NCBI RefSeq assembly: GCF_000510645.1
Contig: NZ_KI783301.1
Coordinates: 3,115,788-3,179,787 of the forward strand
Direction: 5' to 3'
DNA length: 64,000 nt
DNA from: Thermicanus aegyptius DSM 12793
GTDB lineage: Bacteria > Bacillota > Bacilli > Thermicanales > Thermicanaceae
This document shows, one piece after another, positions 7,562-16,328 of the stretch. Made by a program: the position numbers and the translations under genes. Position 1 is the first letter of the stretch; each line of letters starts with the position of its first letter. Below the pieces are notes generated by a model, which saw nothing but the letters and a program-made list of their open reading frames with translations, ran no database searches and was not told the origin of the DNA.

Positions 7562-10051
7562 CTATTTCTTTAAAAATCTCTGTTCAAGCTCTCCCGCCGT
7601 CAGGGGAATGCTGAAATAAAATCCTTGCAGCTCATCACAATGGCTCTCCTTTAAGAAGCGAACCTGTTCCTCCTTCTCCACCCCTTCCGCCGTAACCTTA
7701 AGAGCCAGATTTTTCGCCATCGCGATAATGGTGGCCACAATCGCCTTGTGGCTTTCATTTCCCGAAAGATTTTCTACAAAAGAACGGTCGATCTTCAGCC
7801 GATCGATGGGAAGATGCTGCAAGTAGTGAAGTGAACTGTACCCGGTACCGAAATCATCAATGCTGATTTGAACCCCCACCTTTTTTAACTGAGATAAGGT
7901 TTCAACCGCCCTCTCCACATCTAAGGTCACCGTCTCCGTAATCTCCAGTTCCAACAAAGAAGGAGGAAAACCCGTCTCCTTAAGGAGCTGTTGAATGTGT
8001 GAGACGAGATGGGAGTGCATAAATTGGCGGGTGGAGAGATTGACCGATATCGTTATGGGTGGATACCCCTGTTTCAGCCATTGCGCTCCTTGTTCACAAA
8101 CCCTTCTCAACACAAACTCCCCCAGATGGAGGATCAGCCCTGTTTCCTCAGCGAGGGGAATAAACTCCCCGGGATCCACAAGGCCCCGTTTCGGATGGTG
8201 CCACCGAAGAAGTGCCTCCACTCCGGTCATCTTTCCGCTTTCCGCTTCCACCTTCGGTTGGTAGTAAACCTCAAATTCTCCCTGTTCCAACCCTTTATGC
8301 AAGTCATTCTCAAGAATAATTCGCTCAAAAGAGGGATCGTCGGGAGAAGGGGTATAAAAGGCGTACCCGCTCTTTCCCTGTAATTTCACCCGATACATGG
8401 CCGTATCCGCATGTTTAATAAGCTCTTCCGCTATTTTCCCATCACCGGGAAAAAGGGAGATCCCGACACTGGCGGAGACGGGCAGCTCGTACCCCTCAAG
8501 AAACCACGGACGACGGAAAGGGGCGAGGATCGCCTCCACCTTTTCCCGAATGGTCTGCATCTCACCGATTTCCGGGAGAAGGAGGATAAACTCGTCCCCT
8601 CCCATGCGGTAAACCTTTCCCTCGCCGGAGAGGGCATCCTGCAAGGTTGTGGCCACCTTCTGCAATAAGAGATCGCCAACGTCATGCCCCAGGGTATCGT
8701 TAATCGTCTTAAACCGATCCAGATCAAGAAACAGGAGAGCCAACTTCGTCTCTTGATCCTCCCGTGAGGCATAAACGCGAAGTAACCCCTCCAGATCTTC
8801 CTTTAGGGCCCGGTAATTGGGAAGTCCGGTTAAAAAGTCAAGAAAAGCGGAGCATCGCAGCGACTCATAGGCATGGGCACGGTCTAAAACGATGGCGAGG
8901 GTATGGGCAAAAGCGCTTAGTTTCTCCATCATTTCCTGATCGCACCGGTTCCCCGCCTTACAAGCCACATTTAAGGTGCCGATCACTTGATCTTTGGCGA
9001 TTAAAGGAAGGATAATGAATGTATCCAATCCCTCTTCCCCAAAAATGCGTTCCCTCGGGTATTCACTTTCCTTTTCCTTAGAAAGGATTCGCATCAGTGG
9101 TTTTCTCTGACGGACCGCTTCTACCATGGGAGATTCGGCAACCCGGATCCTTTCTACCGACAGATTTCCCTGATCCCTTAGAAGGTAAAGTTCCGCTCGC
9201 GCTCCATCCTTTCGGTCCAGGAAAGCAAGACTGATCCAATCCGGTTTAAAGAATTCGGCCAATCGACTCAAAAGTTGACCGATCACCTCTTTGGATAGGG
9301 AATCTCTCTCCATCACCATCCGGGAAATCTCTCCCATCAGTTCCAGCATGCCGATGGTTTCCCGCAAGGTTGCCGTCGCCTTCTTGATTCCTTCTTCCAG
9401 ATTCTCTTCATGATGACCGATCTTTTCCGCCATCTGGTTAAAGGCTTTGGAGAGATCCTGGATCTCCCAGGTCCCTTCCACTTTTACACGGATATTTCGT
9501 TCCCCCTGCCCCATCCTATGAACCGCTTCCATCAATTTTTTTAAGGGAGAGGTAAGCTTGCGGCTTACATAAATGGAAAGGAGGATCGAAGCCCCGGTCA
9601 CGACGAGGGCGACACCCAGGGTAGAGAAGAGGAGAGCTTCTTTTTGTTGCTGTAGACGGTCTGTCTTTAGGGCGATCTCAATCTCCCCTACTTTTTTCTG
9701 AAAGTAAAGCAGGGGCACTTGCTCTACGAGGAGGGGCCGATCCGTCACCGTCTCCCCCTTTTGATTCACCACCCTGCCTGTCGGGTCCCGTATGATGACG
9801 TACTGAACACTGGGATGGGAAATGAGGGCGTACGCCAAGGGGCCGATGGAGCTATATTCTCCGCTTAGCATCGACTTGCCGATGGCTGAACCGAGGGTTC
9901 CGGCAATGGCCACCCCCTCTTCCCGCAGGGTATCTTCCAGCTTCTTCGATTCGGTAAAGAGGTATTGACCGCTAAGCAGGATCATGGTCACGAGGACCAA
10001 AAGATTCATCGCGAGAGCAAAACGAAAGGCGATTCCTTGATACCATTTCAT
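7562..10051 (-). CDS. Membrane receptor with HAMP, GAF, GGDEF and EAL domains (cyclic-di-GMP turnover)
   Basis: The 829-residue protein starts at the ATG at 10051, which follows the strong site GGGGGAGGAAG. Order of parts: TM1 (about 6-28), a periplasm-type sensor of about 110 residues, TM2 (about 140-165), a HAMP linker (SRKLTSPLKKLMEAVHRMGQ...), a GAF-like domain (about 240-390), GGDEF (YRMGGDEFILLLPE) and EAL (TGVEALLRWHHP, NLSTRQF, SIDDFGTGYSSL, LKIDRSFV). Both GGDEF and EAL signatures are intact, so it could make or degrade c-di-GMP, gated by its sensor and GAF inputs. No RxxD inhibitory site precedes GGDEF. It follows directly the remnant of a solute-binding protein gene and may once have worked with it. 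Confidence 0.9.
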   Translation of the reverse strand: MKWYQGIAFRFALAMNLLVLVTMILLSGQYLFTESKKLEDTLREEGVAIAGTLGSAIGKSMLSGEYSSIGPLAYALISHPSVQYVIIRDPTGRVVNQKGETVTDRPLLVEQVPLLYFQKKVGEIEIALKTDRLQQQKEALLFSTLGVALVVTGASILLSIYVSRKLTSPLKKLMEAVHRMGQGERNIRVKVEGTWEIQDLSKAFNQMAEKIGHHEENLEEGIKKATATLRETIGMLELMGEISRMVMERDSLSKEVIGQLLSRLAEFFKPDWISLAFLDRKDGARAELYLLRDQGNLSVERIRVAESPMVEAVRQRKPLMRILSKEKESEYPRERIFGEEGLDTFIILPLIAKDQVIGTLNVACKAGNRCDQEMMEKLSAFAHTLAIVLDRAHAYESLRCSAFLDFLTGLPNYRALKEDLEGLLRVYASREDQETKLALLFLDLDRFKTINDTLGHDVGDLLLQKVATTLQDALSGEGKVYRMGGDEFILLLPEIGEMQTIREKVEAILAPFRRPWFLEGYELPVSASVGISLFPGDGKIAEELIKHADTAMYRVKLQGKSGYAFYTPSPDDPSFERIILENDLHKGLEQGEFEVYYQPKVEAESGKMTGVEALLRWHHPKRGLVDPGEFIPLAEETGLILHLGEFVLRRVCEQGAQWLKQGYPPITISVNLSTRQFMHSHLVSHIQQLLKETGFPPSLLELEITETVTLDVERAVETLSQLKKVGVQISIDDFGTGYSSLHYLQHLPIDRLKIDRSFVENLSGNESHKAIVATIIAMAKNLALKVTAEGVEKEEQVRFLKESHCDELQGFYFSIPLTAGELEQRFLKK

Positions 10052-10052
10052 T

Positions 10053-10704
10053 TTATCTTCCTCCCCCAAGTGCCTCCAACTGCCTTTTCCATTGGTGGTA
10101 ATGCTCCTTCTGGTGCACCCGCCCGTAGCGGTTCGTAATCTCCTCCCACCGGGCGGCCGTCCGTTCCAGCGCCTCTTGGGGAGAGTTACTCCGCCCCATA
10201 CTTCTCAAATAGATCTTTCCGATAGAAGAGAAGGTGGGCATCCCCGTCATAAACCACCCCATAATCATGGCCACCGTAATGCATATAGAGATTCCGGTAA
10301 ATGGGAATGATCTCCTGGATCGACGGGTCATCGGAGGTGTATGAATCGAGGGGAAGAAGCATCTCCCTTTCCACATATTCCGGCAGTTTTGCCGGGAAGA
10401 GGATATAGAGGTCATAGGTATCCTTGCTCGCAAACAGGAAATCTTCCAGATGATCGCTAAGCCGATCGGGATAAAAATATTGAAATCGGATGTGGAATTT
10501 CTCCCGGATCGCTTTCTCCTCCATTCGAAAAGCTTCAATGGCCTGTTCAGAGTCGGCTACGACCTTGAGCGTGATGAGGGAGGAACGATTCTCCTCCGTC
10601 GGAACCGGGGCATTAGGATTCGCCCGGCATCCGACAAGGCTTCCGATCAGGATGATGAGGAAAAAATAGATGAGCAATTTCCCCCACGATACAAACCTGT
10701 TCAC
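10053..10704 (-). pseudogene. Extracellular solute-binding lipoprotein, remnant with internal deletion
   Basis: The reading frame from 10704 encodes a lipoprotein N-terminus (LIILIGSLVGC lipobox) and the N-lobe of a family 1-type solute-binding protein, ending DGDAHLLFYRKDLFEKYG before a stop at 10186. In the next frame the text SPQEALERTAARWEEITNRY followed by a Gln/Trp-rich helix matches the extreme C-terminus of such proteins, up to the TAA at 10053. The family is usually about 420-450 residues, so roughly 200 or more central residues are missing and the junction near 10180-10195 is out of frame. I read this as a deletion pseudogene rather than two genes. Confidence 0.75.
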
Positions 10705-11023
10705 CCTACCACTTCCCTTCTCCTAGGAGATATGGACTATCCATTTTTATCATAGGCCCTTTACCTTCCGTTTTCCATTCCTTTTCCCCGCTTACCCTTG
10801 TCGATTTTGAAAAAAATAAAACAAAAAAAGAAGCGTACCTCTTCCTAAGAAGACCCACTCCTCTTTCTTTCGTGGAATAACCTTGTCGTTTCTTCACATT
10901 TGCCCTCGATTCCTATCTCTTTCATAGGAAATACCCACCGCATGAAGCGGTTACAATAAGAAAAAATGATGAACAGAACCGTCAACTCTTTTTGTCATCT
11001 TGGTGACACCTCTCCGTAAGCCC
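10705..11023. other. Intergenic region
   Basis: This stretch lies between the solute-binding remnant and the small plus-strand gene. It holds A/T-rich tracts (for example an A-rich run near 10808-10830) that could be the upstream promoter area of the remnant gene. I see no open frame, RNA gene or clear terminator. Confidence 0.4.
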
Positions 11024-11052
11024 TTGATTTTCGGTTGTGAAAAAAGTAACAT
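11024..11052 (+). promoter_or_regulatory. Candidate promoter of the small gene at 11107
   Basis: TTGATT (11024-11029) and TAACAT (11047-11052) are spaced by 17 bp, about 55 bp before the start codon. Each hexamer matches 4 of 6 consensus bases, so support is moderate. Confidence 0.35.
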
Positions 11053-11106
11053 AAAGGCGGATCAAAAAGAGCCATAAAATACGTTACATGAAGGGAGGAT
11101 TCGAAC

Positions 11107-11310
11107 ATGAAGGGAACGGCTCTCTTATATATTCAAAAAAAGGGATACAAGGTTTTGGAACATGTGGATTACGACACCATCGAAGAAATGCAGGAAAAAT
11201 TAGGTTGCTCCCACTGCATCGGCCATATCATGGATAAAGAGGTGGACTTTGGTAACGTTGACGAGATCCATTGGGTTGGAGAACAGGTTGAGTGGGAGTA
11301 CGGATACTAA
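11107..11310 (+). CDS. Small protein of unknown function (67 aa)
   Basis: A short plus-strand gene with a good ribosome site (AAGGGAGG, 8 bases before ATG). The product is acidic with the central CSHCIGHIMDKE segment; its Cys-x-x-Cys pair and the nearby His could bind metal. I do not recognise the family. It is isolated between minus-strand genes, convergent with the glycan cluster whose last gene ends 52 bp away. Confidence 0.6.
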   Translation: MKGTALLYIQKKGYKVLEHVDYDTIEEMQEKLGCSHCIGHIMDKEVDFGNVDEIHWVGEQVEWEYGY

Positions 11311-11362
11311 TCGGTCCAACCGGACGGTTTGTTGATGAACGGCGCATGAAGAGTTTTTTTCC

Positions 11363-12445
11363 CTATGAATGATGGAGAACATGGCGCTTCCGGAAAAGAT
11401 CCTCATAGCCTAAGCGTTCTCCCTTCCACTGCATCGCAGCGGCTATGGCTTCCAAGTAATCCCCGATAATGAGCTCCTCCACAGGATTGCAAGCGCCCAT
11501 ATTCTCCTTCCGAAGGCGATTCCTGGAGATGACATCGACGGAATAGGGCGCCACCACCTTTAACCCTTTCAACAGGGCCAGGGCGTGCGCCCGTGGAGGC
11601 ACCATTAAGGTTGCGGAACCGATCTCGTTGACGGCTTGACGGGAAAGGGCATGGGGAACCGCGGTTAAGGAATTGGCGTGAAGATCAAACCTCCCTAAGA
11701 CCCGATTCAAGAACTCTTTCAGAATCGTCACCCGGTCCCAATGGGGAAAAGTGGGTAAATAAGGAGTGAGGTCGTTTAGGGCCACATCGGCTCCTTTCTC
11801 CACCGCTGCAATAAACGGGAGAAGATGTTCTTCGGCGATCACCATATCGGCATCGAGGAAGAGGAGGATATCCGCGGCGGTTGCAGCCGCACCAACCGCT
11901 CTCCCCACATCATGGCCCAATGGCTCATCATAGCGGACGAGATGGACAAAAGGAGTATCCTCTGCTATGGTGAGGCTCCGATCGGTGGAGCCATTTACCA
12001 CCAGTATGACCTCCTCCAACGGAAGTTTCTCCAGCCGCCGGAGAAGGTGCGGCAACGTTCTTTCTTCATTTCGGACGGAGAGAACGGCCGCCACGGAAGA
12101 GTGCGTAGGCAGGGGCAGGAAATGACCGGGCAAAGGGATGTGCCGATCCAAAAAAGCTTGGATAAAGGATCCGGCCGATGCTGCATATTCTTTTAAAGAA
12201 ATGAGATGCGTTTTCTCCTGATACCATTCTAACCACAATTGATTTACCCTTTTTTCCGCCGCTTTTCTCTCATCCTCTTCCAGCATTCTTTTCAGCTCTT
12301 CCCCATAAATGAGAGAGTATTCCTCCCCGGCTCGGTAGCTCTCTTTTTGCCAATCTCTTTTTTCCTTCGTGATCCCGTTATTTTTGAAGGAAAGCATCTT
12401 TCCCCCATATCTTTTCTTTTGGGCTCGTTTCCTCCTCTTCAGCAT
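11363..12445 (-). CDS. Family 2 glycosyltransferase
   Basis: A 360-residue protein with a GT-A fold domain from about residue 115: AAVLSVRNEERTLPHLLRRL (nucleotide-sugar binding strand), VILVVNGSTDRS, and the metal-binding ILLFLDADMV. About 110 charged, helical residues precede it. It shares several phrases with the next gene (LGHDVGRAVG/LGHDVGRSVG, TAVPHALSRQAV/TAVPHALNRRAL, VPPRAHALA/VPPKALAIA), so the two are paralogues. It is the last gene of the 12-gene glycan cluster; AGGAGGAGCACG precedes the ATG. The sugar and acceptor are unknown. Confidence 0.85.
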   Translation of the reverse strand: MLKRRKRAQKKRYGGKMLSFKNNGITKEKRDWQKESYRAGEEYSLIYGEELKRMLEEDERKAAEKRVNQLWLEWYQEKTHLISLKEYAASAGSFIQAFLDRHIPLPGHFLPLPTHSSVAAVLSVRNEERTLPHLLRRLEKLPLEEVILVVNGSTDRSLTIAEDTPFVHLVRYDEPLGHDVGRAVGAAATAADILLFLDADMVIAEEHLLPFIAAVEKGADVALNDLTPYLPTFPHWDRVTILKEFLNRVLGRFDLHANSLTAVPHALSRQAVNEIGSATLMVPPRAHALALLKGLKVVAPYSVDVISRNRLRKENMGACNPVEELIIGDYLEAIAAAMQWKGERLGYEDLFRKRHVLHHS

Positions 12446-12498
12446 CGTGCTCCTCCTGACTGACTTTTTTTAGTCTCCCTTTTTCCGCTCTTCCCGCT

Positions 12499-13458
12499 TT
12501 ATTCAAGGTTTACGTTTAACGCATCCTCACTTTCCGTTTCCTTCTCCACCGAAATGGTCGGATCGAACTCTCCCCGATTGATGATCTCCCTTTCTCCGAT
12601 GCGCTCCTCTTCTCCCATCCTTCCCTCTCCATGTACGGTCATGATTTCCCCCTCTTGATCCGCCGGCATGAAGACCGCCTCTCTTACTCGCATCCCGTCC
12701 CAGTATCCTCCCCGATTTCCTTTTCGTTGCAGGAACCAATGAATGGCTTCCAGATGGTCTCCCACCACCAGTTCCCTCATCCAGGGGCGCTTTCCCCGTT
12801 TCCGGTTCCACCGTTCGATGGGAATGTTGGCAATCGTCTCAATGCGGAGCCCTTGTTCAATGGCGATGGCCAGCGCCTTAGGAGGAACGGATAAATTCTC
12901 ATGTCCAATCTCCAAAAGAGCCCTGCGGTTTAGGGCATGGGGTACGGCGGTCATGGAAGCTCCTTTTAAATCGGGGCGGTTGAGAATGATGTTTAATGCA
13001 TATTTGGATAAAACGACGGGATGAACCCTTCTCCTCTGATCGGGCGCCACAAACCCGTTGAGGGCAAGATCAGCCCCATCCATCACCGCTTTCACGAAAG
13101 GGCGAAGTAATCTGAAGGGAAGGGGAAGATCCCCATCGAGGAAGAGAAGAATCTCTCCCCGCGCCTGCTGGGACCCGACGCTCCGCCCCACATCGTGGCC
13201 TAAAACGTAAGGATAGTAGAGCACCTTTGCTCCCATGCGCTCGGCAACCTGATGGGAGCCATCGGTAGTCCCGTTGGCGACGACGATTACCTCCGTCGAA
13301 GGATGGATCATGCGCGCATTCCAAATAACGCCTTCGATCCGATCCCTTTCATTCTGAACAGGAATGATGACGGAGACGAGAGGCTCCGTTGAATTCCAAA
13401 TCGATGTAACCAGACTTTTGTGTCCTCTGATCGAGGGAGGGGAACCCTTCTTTTTCAT
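12499..13458 (-). CDS. Family 2 glycosyltransferase, paralogue of the adjacent gene
   Basis: A 319-residue GT-A glycosyltransferase: VSVIIPVQNERDRIEGVIW, VIVVANGTTDGSHQVAERM and the DxD-type ILLFLDGDLPLP. The start at 13458 (MKKKGSPPS) is favoured because GAGGAG lies about 12 bases upstream in the GAAAGAGGAGTGC context; a longer form from 13497 is possible. A charged tail of about 60 residues (DQEGEIMTVHGEGRMGEEE...) follows the catalytic domain. Probably arose by duplication with the gene at 11363 and is co-transcribed with it. Confidence 0.83.
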   Translation of the reverse strand: MKKKGSPPSIRGHKSLVTSIWNSTEPLVSVIIPVQNERDRIEGVIWNARMIHPSTEVIVVANGTTDGSHQVAERMGAKVLYYPYVLGHDVGRSVGSQQARGEILLFLDGDLPLPFRLLRPFVKAVMDGADLALNGFVAPDQRRRVHPVVLSKYALNIILNRPDLKGASMTAVPHALNRRALLEIGHENLSVPPKALAIAIEQGLRIETIANIPIERWNRKRGKRPWMRELVVGDHLEAIHWFLQRKGNRGGYWDGMRVREAVFMPADQEGEIMTVHGEGRMGEEERIGEREIINRGEFDPTISVEKETESEDALNVNLE

Positions 13459-13503
13459 CGCGAAAAGCACTCCTCTTTCACCGCATCGATGCCCCATTCC
13501 CCT

Positions 13504-14499
13504 TTACTCTTCCATCACTTGCTTATAGATCGCCAGTAAACGAGGGACCACCCGATCTACCTCATGATGCTTTTCAGCATAAATTCTTCCTTTCACTCCT
13601 GCCTCACGGCGCAAACTCGGGCTTTTAATCAGTTCTTCCAATACCTGTGCAATCGTGGTGGGATTGGCCGAAACTATGGGAGGCATCTCCGGATAAGTGA
13701 GGGCGAGATCCTCTCGGATATAACCGACCACGGGCTTCCCGAGACTCATCCCCTCTACCGCAAAAAGGCCGTATGAACCGCACAGAATCTGATCAACCAC
13801 CAGATCCGCTTCTTGATACGCCTTTAAAGCGTCACGGTTACTCATCCCTTCAATCCTTTTATAACGAAAAGAGAGGCCTTTTTCCTTCAATCGTTGCAAT
13901 GCATTTTCGATATATTCGGTTCCTTTAAAGCGCGGCTGCGTTGGTGCATGGATAATAAGGGGATTCTCCTCGCCCAGGGACGGATAAACAGGTATCGTAT
14001 CCCGCACGGGGAATGCCAAAGGAAGGATATGAATATGCTTGTAATAAGGAACAAGATACGGGTAGACTTCATAATCCTGGACAATCGCATGATCAATCGA
14101 TTGTGTCAGTTGTTTTAATCTTTGATCGATCTGTTCAGGCGAGGGGGAATCCCCCGTATAAACGTATGGGTTTGATAAAGAGGCGATGGCATGGGTCCTC
14201 ACATCGTTCCCCCAATGGTGCATGAGCATCTTTTTCCCTAATTTTTTAATTTCCTTCAGATCGCGGAAGTTGGGAGTCAACGTGTACCCATAGTGAAAGT
14301 GAAAAAGATCAAAATAGCGAACCGCGTCCGGCAGCATCCGTTCCAGTTCATATCCATCTACATTAAACCGATGCTCTCGGTAATCCAAATAGGTATGAAA
14401 ATAGTTATAGGCTACGGAAGAGACCCCATGGGGTTGCAATCCTTTGCTTAAAATCCCCATTTGACCCGCAATTTCAATGGGCGCTTGCATCACTTTCAT
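13504..14499 (-). CDS. GT-B type glycosyltransferase (family 4-like)
   Basis: A 331-residue glycosyltransferase of GT-B type. The N-terminal half has IEIAGQMGILSKGL and FDLFHFHYG; the C-terminal Rossmann half has IIHAPTQPRFKGTEYIENAL, ADLVVDQILCGSYGLFAVEG and MSLGKPVVGYIREDL, the EX7E-like donor region of GT4 enzymes. It is clearly paralogous to the gene at 17898-18890, sharing LGKKMxMxHWGNDVR, NPYVYTGDSPS, AIVQDYEVYxYxxPYY and DQxLCGSYGLF. Donor and acceptor unknown; context suggests chain assembly of the surface glycan. Confidence 0.85.
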   Translation of the reverse strand: MKVMQAPIEIAGQMGILSKGLQPHGVSSVAYNYFHTYLDYREHRFNVDGYELERMLPDAVRYFDLFHFHYGYTLTPNFRDLKEIKKLGKKMLMHHWGNDVRTHAIASLSNPYVYTGDSPSPEQIDQRLKQLTQSIDHAIVQDYEVYPYLVPYYKHIHILPLAFPVRDTIPVYPSLGEENPLIIHAPTQPRFKGTEYIENALQRLKEKGLSFRYKRIEGMSNRDALKAYQEADLVVDQILCGSYGLFAVEGMSLGKPVVGYIREDLALTYPEMPPIVSANPTTIAQVLEELIKSPSLRREAGVKGRIYAEKHHEVDRVVPRLLAIYKQVMEE

Positions 14500-14523
14500 C
14501 CTCTTCCCTCGTTTCCTTAAGGT

Positions 14524-15498
14524 TCAATCTCTCGCCAAAACCGGAATGTTCGCATAGGCTCCCTTCGTATAGGCGTAGAGATAAACATAGATCGGATCCC
14601 CCCTTTGGTAATAGGGCAGGATTCCTCTCGCCCCCAACTCATAGAATTGAAATGCATGCATAAAAGAATCCCGTCCCGCATTCAGGTAATCGATAATTTG
14701 CGCGTTGGAAACCCGCTCATCTCCCCAAAGAATGAGTCCAAATTCTTGGAAATTTGCCCAAGCCGCAGATGCGGCAATCCATTTTTCTCCCCGGGGGCCT
14801 TCGGGAGGATCCCCTAAATGGGTGGGACGAATCAAAATATAATCAAAGCCCATCTTCCGCCCTTCCATCGCTTTGGCTGTTCCGTAATTTTGTTGCCACA
14901 TGAGCTTCCATCCAAGCGGGTGCAGTTTCGTGGCGAGAAGGGAGATTAATTCTTCATCCCCTAGATCAAGGGAACTTTTCGTCCAGGCAAATCCTTTGAA
15001 ATCTACCGAATGTCCGGGAAATCTTTTCCGGATTTCTTCCCAGCGGTATAAAAATTGATCGATCCAACTCAAAAGAATGCCCGCCCTCCCCCCTGGCCAT
15101 GAACGGCGGGCAGAGGAAGGGTAGGGATAAGGAAGGGCAATCCAAAGATCGATCCTTTTGGGTTGAACGTTTTCTTTGGATAGTTCCAAAAGGGCAGATA
15201 GATTCCCCTCCGTTTTGAAAAGGGCGTTTAACGCTTCTTCCCACCCTTGTTCGGTGTTTTCCATCCCCATTCCCAATGCTTTTCCGGAGAGAATCTCCCC
15301 CTTCTCCGACTTTAAAGCTTCAAAAAGAACTCCGCCGAAGAAACGGTCCACCATCTTGCCCTGATGAAGATAAAAGAGATGGGGACGTAAATCCTCAGCC
15401 GTCCAAATCCTCTCTTCATGGCCGGAGACGGGATAGAGGTACTCGCATGTAACGATGTGGTTATTCAGTCCAGATGGCTCAGCCAGCAGAAACGGCAT
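14524..15498 (-). CDS. DUF4855-like protein of the glycan cluster
   Basis: A 324-residue soluble protein that I match to DUF4855-type proteins of sporeformers on phrases such as GWKLMWQQNYG, MGFDYILIRPTHL, GLILWGDERV and ARDSFMHAFQFYELGARGIL-like text; the family assignment is from memory and only moderately sure. The fold looks like a TIM-barrel glycoside hydrolase-like protein. No signal peptide. The start at 15498 is preceded by GGAGGAAAGAAG and overlaps the acyltransferase gene by 34 bp, so the two are coupled. Confidence 0.6.
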   Translation of the reverse strand: MPFLLAEPSGLNNHIVTCEYLYPVSGHEERIWTAEDLRPHLFYLHQGKMVDRFFGGVLFEALKSEKGEILSGKALGMGMENTEQGWEEALNALFKTEGNLSALLELSKENVQPKRIDLWIALPYPYPSSARRSWPGGRAGILLSWIDQFLYRWEEIRKRFPGHSVDFKGFAWTKSSLDLGDEELISLLATKLHPLGWKLMWQQNYGTAKAMEGRKMGFDYILIRPTHLGDPPEGPRGEKWIAASAAWANFQEFGLILWGDERVSNAQIIDYLNAGRDSFMHAFQFYELGARGILPYYQRGDPIYVYLYAYTKGAYANIPVLARD

Positions 15499-16310
15499 CT
15501 TCTTTCCTCCCTGATTGATTCTCTTTTTTCTTCCAGTTTACGGGCAGGATTTCCCACCACCGTCGCCCCGTCCTCCACATCCCTCGTCACCACCGACCCT
15601 GCGCCCACTACCGCCCCTTCCCCCACGGTAATTCCGGGCAGCAGGGTGGCGTTGTTGCCTATCTTCGCACCCCGCTTCAGATGAGGTCCCCGGTGGGGAT
15701 AATCCCCTCGCCCCATATACTTATCGTTGGAGGAAGAAACGCACGGGCCGATAAAGACCTCATCCTCAATCACCATATCCCCGGTGATGTAACTTCCCGT
15801 CTGGATCGTCACCCCTTTGCCGATCCGACAGTTTAACTCCACCGTCACATGGCGGCCAATGATGCTCTTCTCCCCCACCTCCACCTTCTCCCGGATACTG
15901 GCCAGATCCCCCACAAATACGTCCTTTCCCAACACCACATCCTGATAAATCTCCGCGTGGGACCCAATCTTCACCCCATCCCCCAGGCAGGCGGGTTGCC
16001 CTCCTCCTATCGGCTTTCGTGCCATCTTCTTGCCGGTCGAAGGGACCTTACCGATCAGGGAGAAATCGCCCACTTCCACGCCTTCACCCAATCTGCTCCC
16101 TCGGCCGATTACCGCATGGTGAGCAATTCTGCTGCCTTTCCCGATCGAGGATCCTTTTTCAATCACCGCATGGTGGCCGATCCGTACCCCTTCCCCGAGG
16201 AGGGCACCCTCTTCGATGACGACATATTCACCGATCACCGTCCCATCTCCAATCTGAACATCCTTTCCGATGCTTACATCCGCCCCCATCGTGACCGCTT
16301 TGCCGATCAT
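15465..16310 (-). CDS. Left-handed beta-helix (hexapeptide) acyltransferase, WbpD-like
   Basis: A 281-residue protein built almost wholly of [LIV]-G-x4 hexapeptide repeats (GKDVQIGDGTVIGEYVVIEE and so on), interrupted near residues 85-105 by GKVPSTGKKMARKPIGGGQP. The C-terminal half, with FIGPCVSSSNDKYM, GAKIGNNATLLPGITVGEGA and VVGNPARKL, matches WbpD/WlbB-type UDP-sugar 3-N-acetyltransferases, which acetylate UDP-GlcNAc(3NH2)A with acetyl-CoA. WbpD is about 190 residues, so the N-terminal repeat array is an extension. The dehydrogenase, oxidoreductase and aminotransferase of the same pathway are in this operon. Confidence 0.8.
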   Translation of the reverse strand: MIGKAVTMGADVSIGKDVQIGDGTVIGEYVVIEEGALLGEGVRIGHHAVIEKGSSIGKGSRIAHHAVIGRGSRLGEGVEVGDFSLIGKVPSTGKKMARKPIGGGQPACLGDGVKIGSHAEIYQDVVLGKDVFVGDLASIREKVEVGEKSIIGRHVTVELNCRIGKGVTIQTGSYITGDMVIEDEVFIGPCVSSSNDKYMGRGDYPHRGPHLKRGAKIGNNATLLPGITVGEGAVVGAGSVVTRDVEDGATVVGNPARKLEEKRESIREERRCRFCWLSHLD

Positions 16311-16328
16311 GATGTTTCCCCCTCCTCT

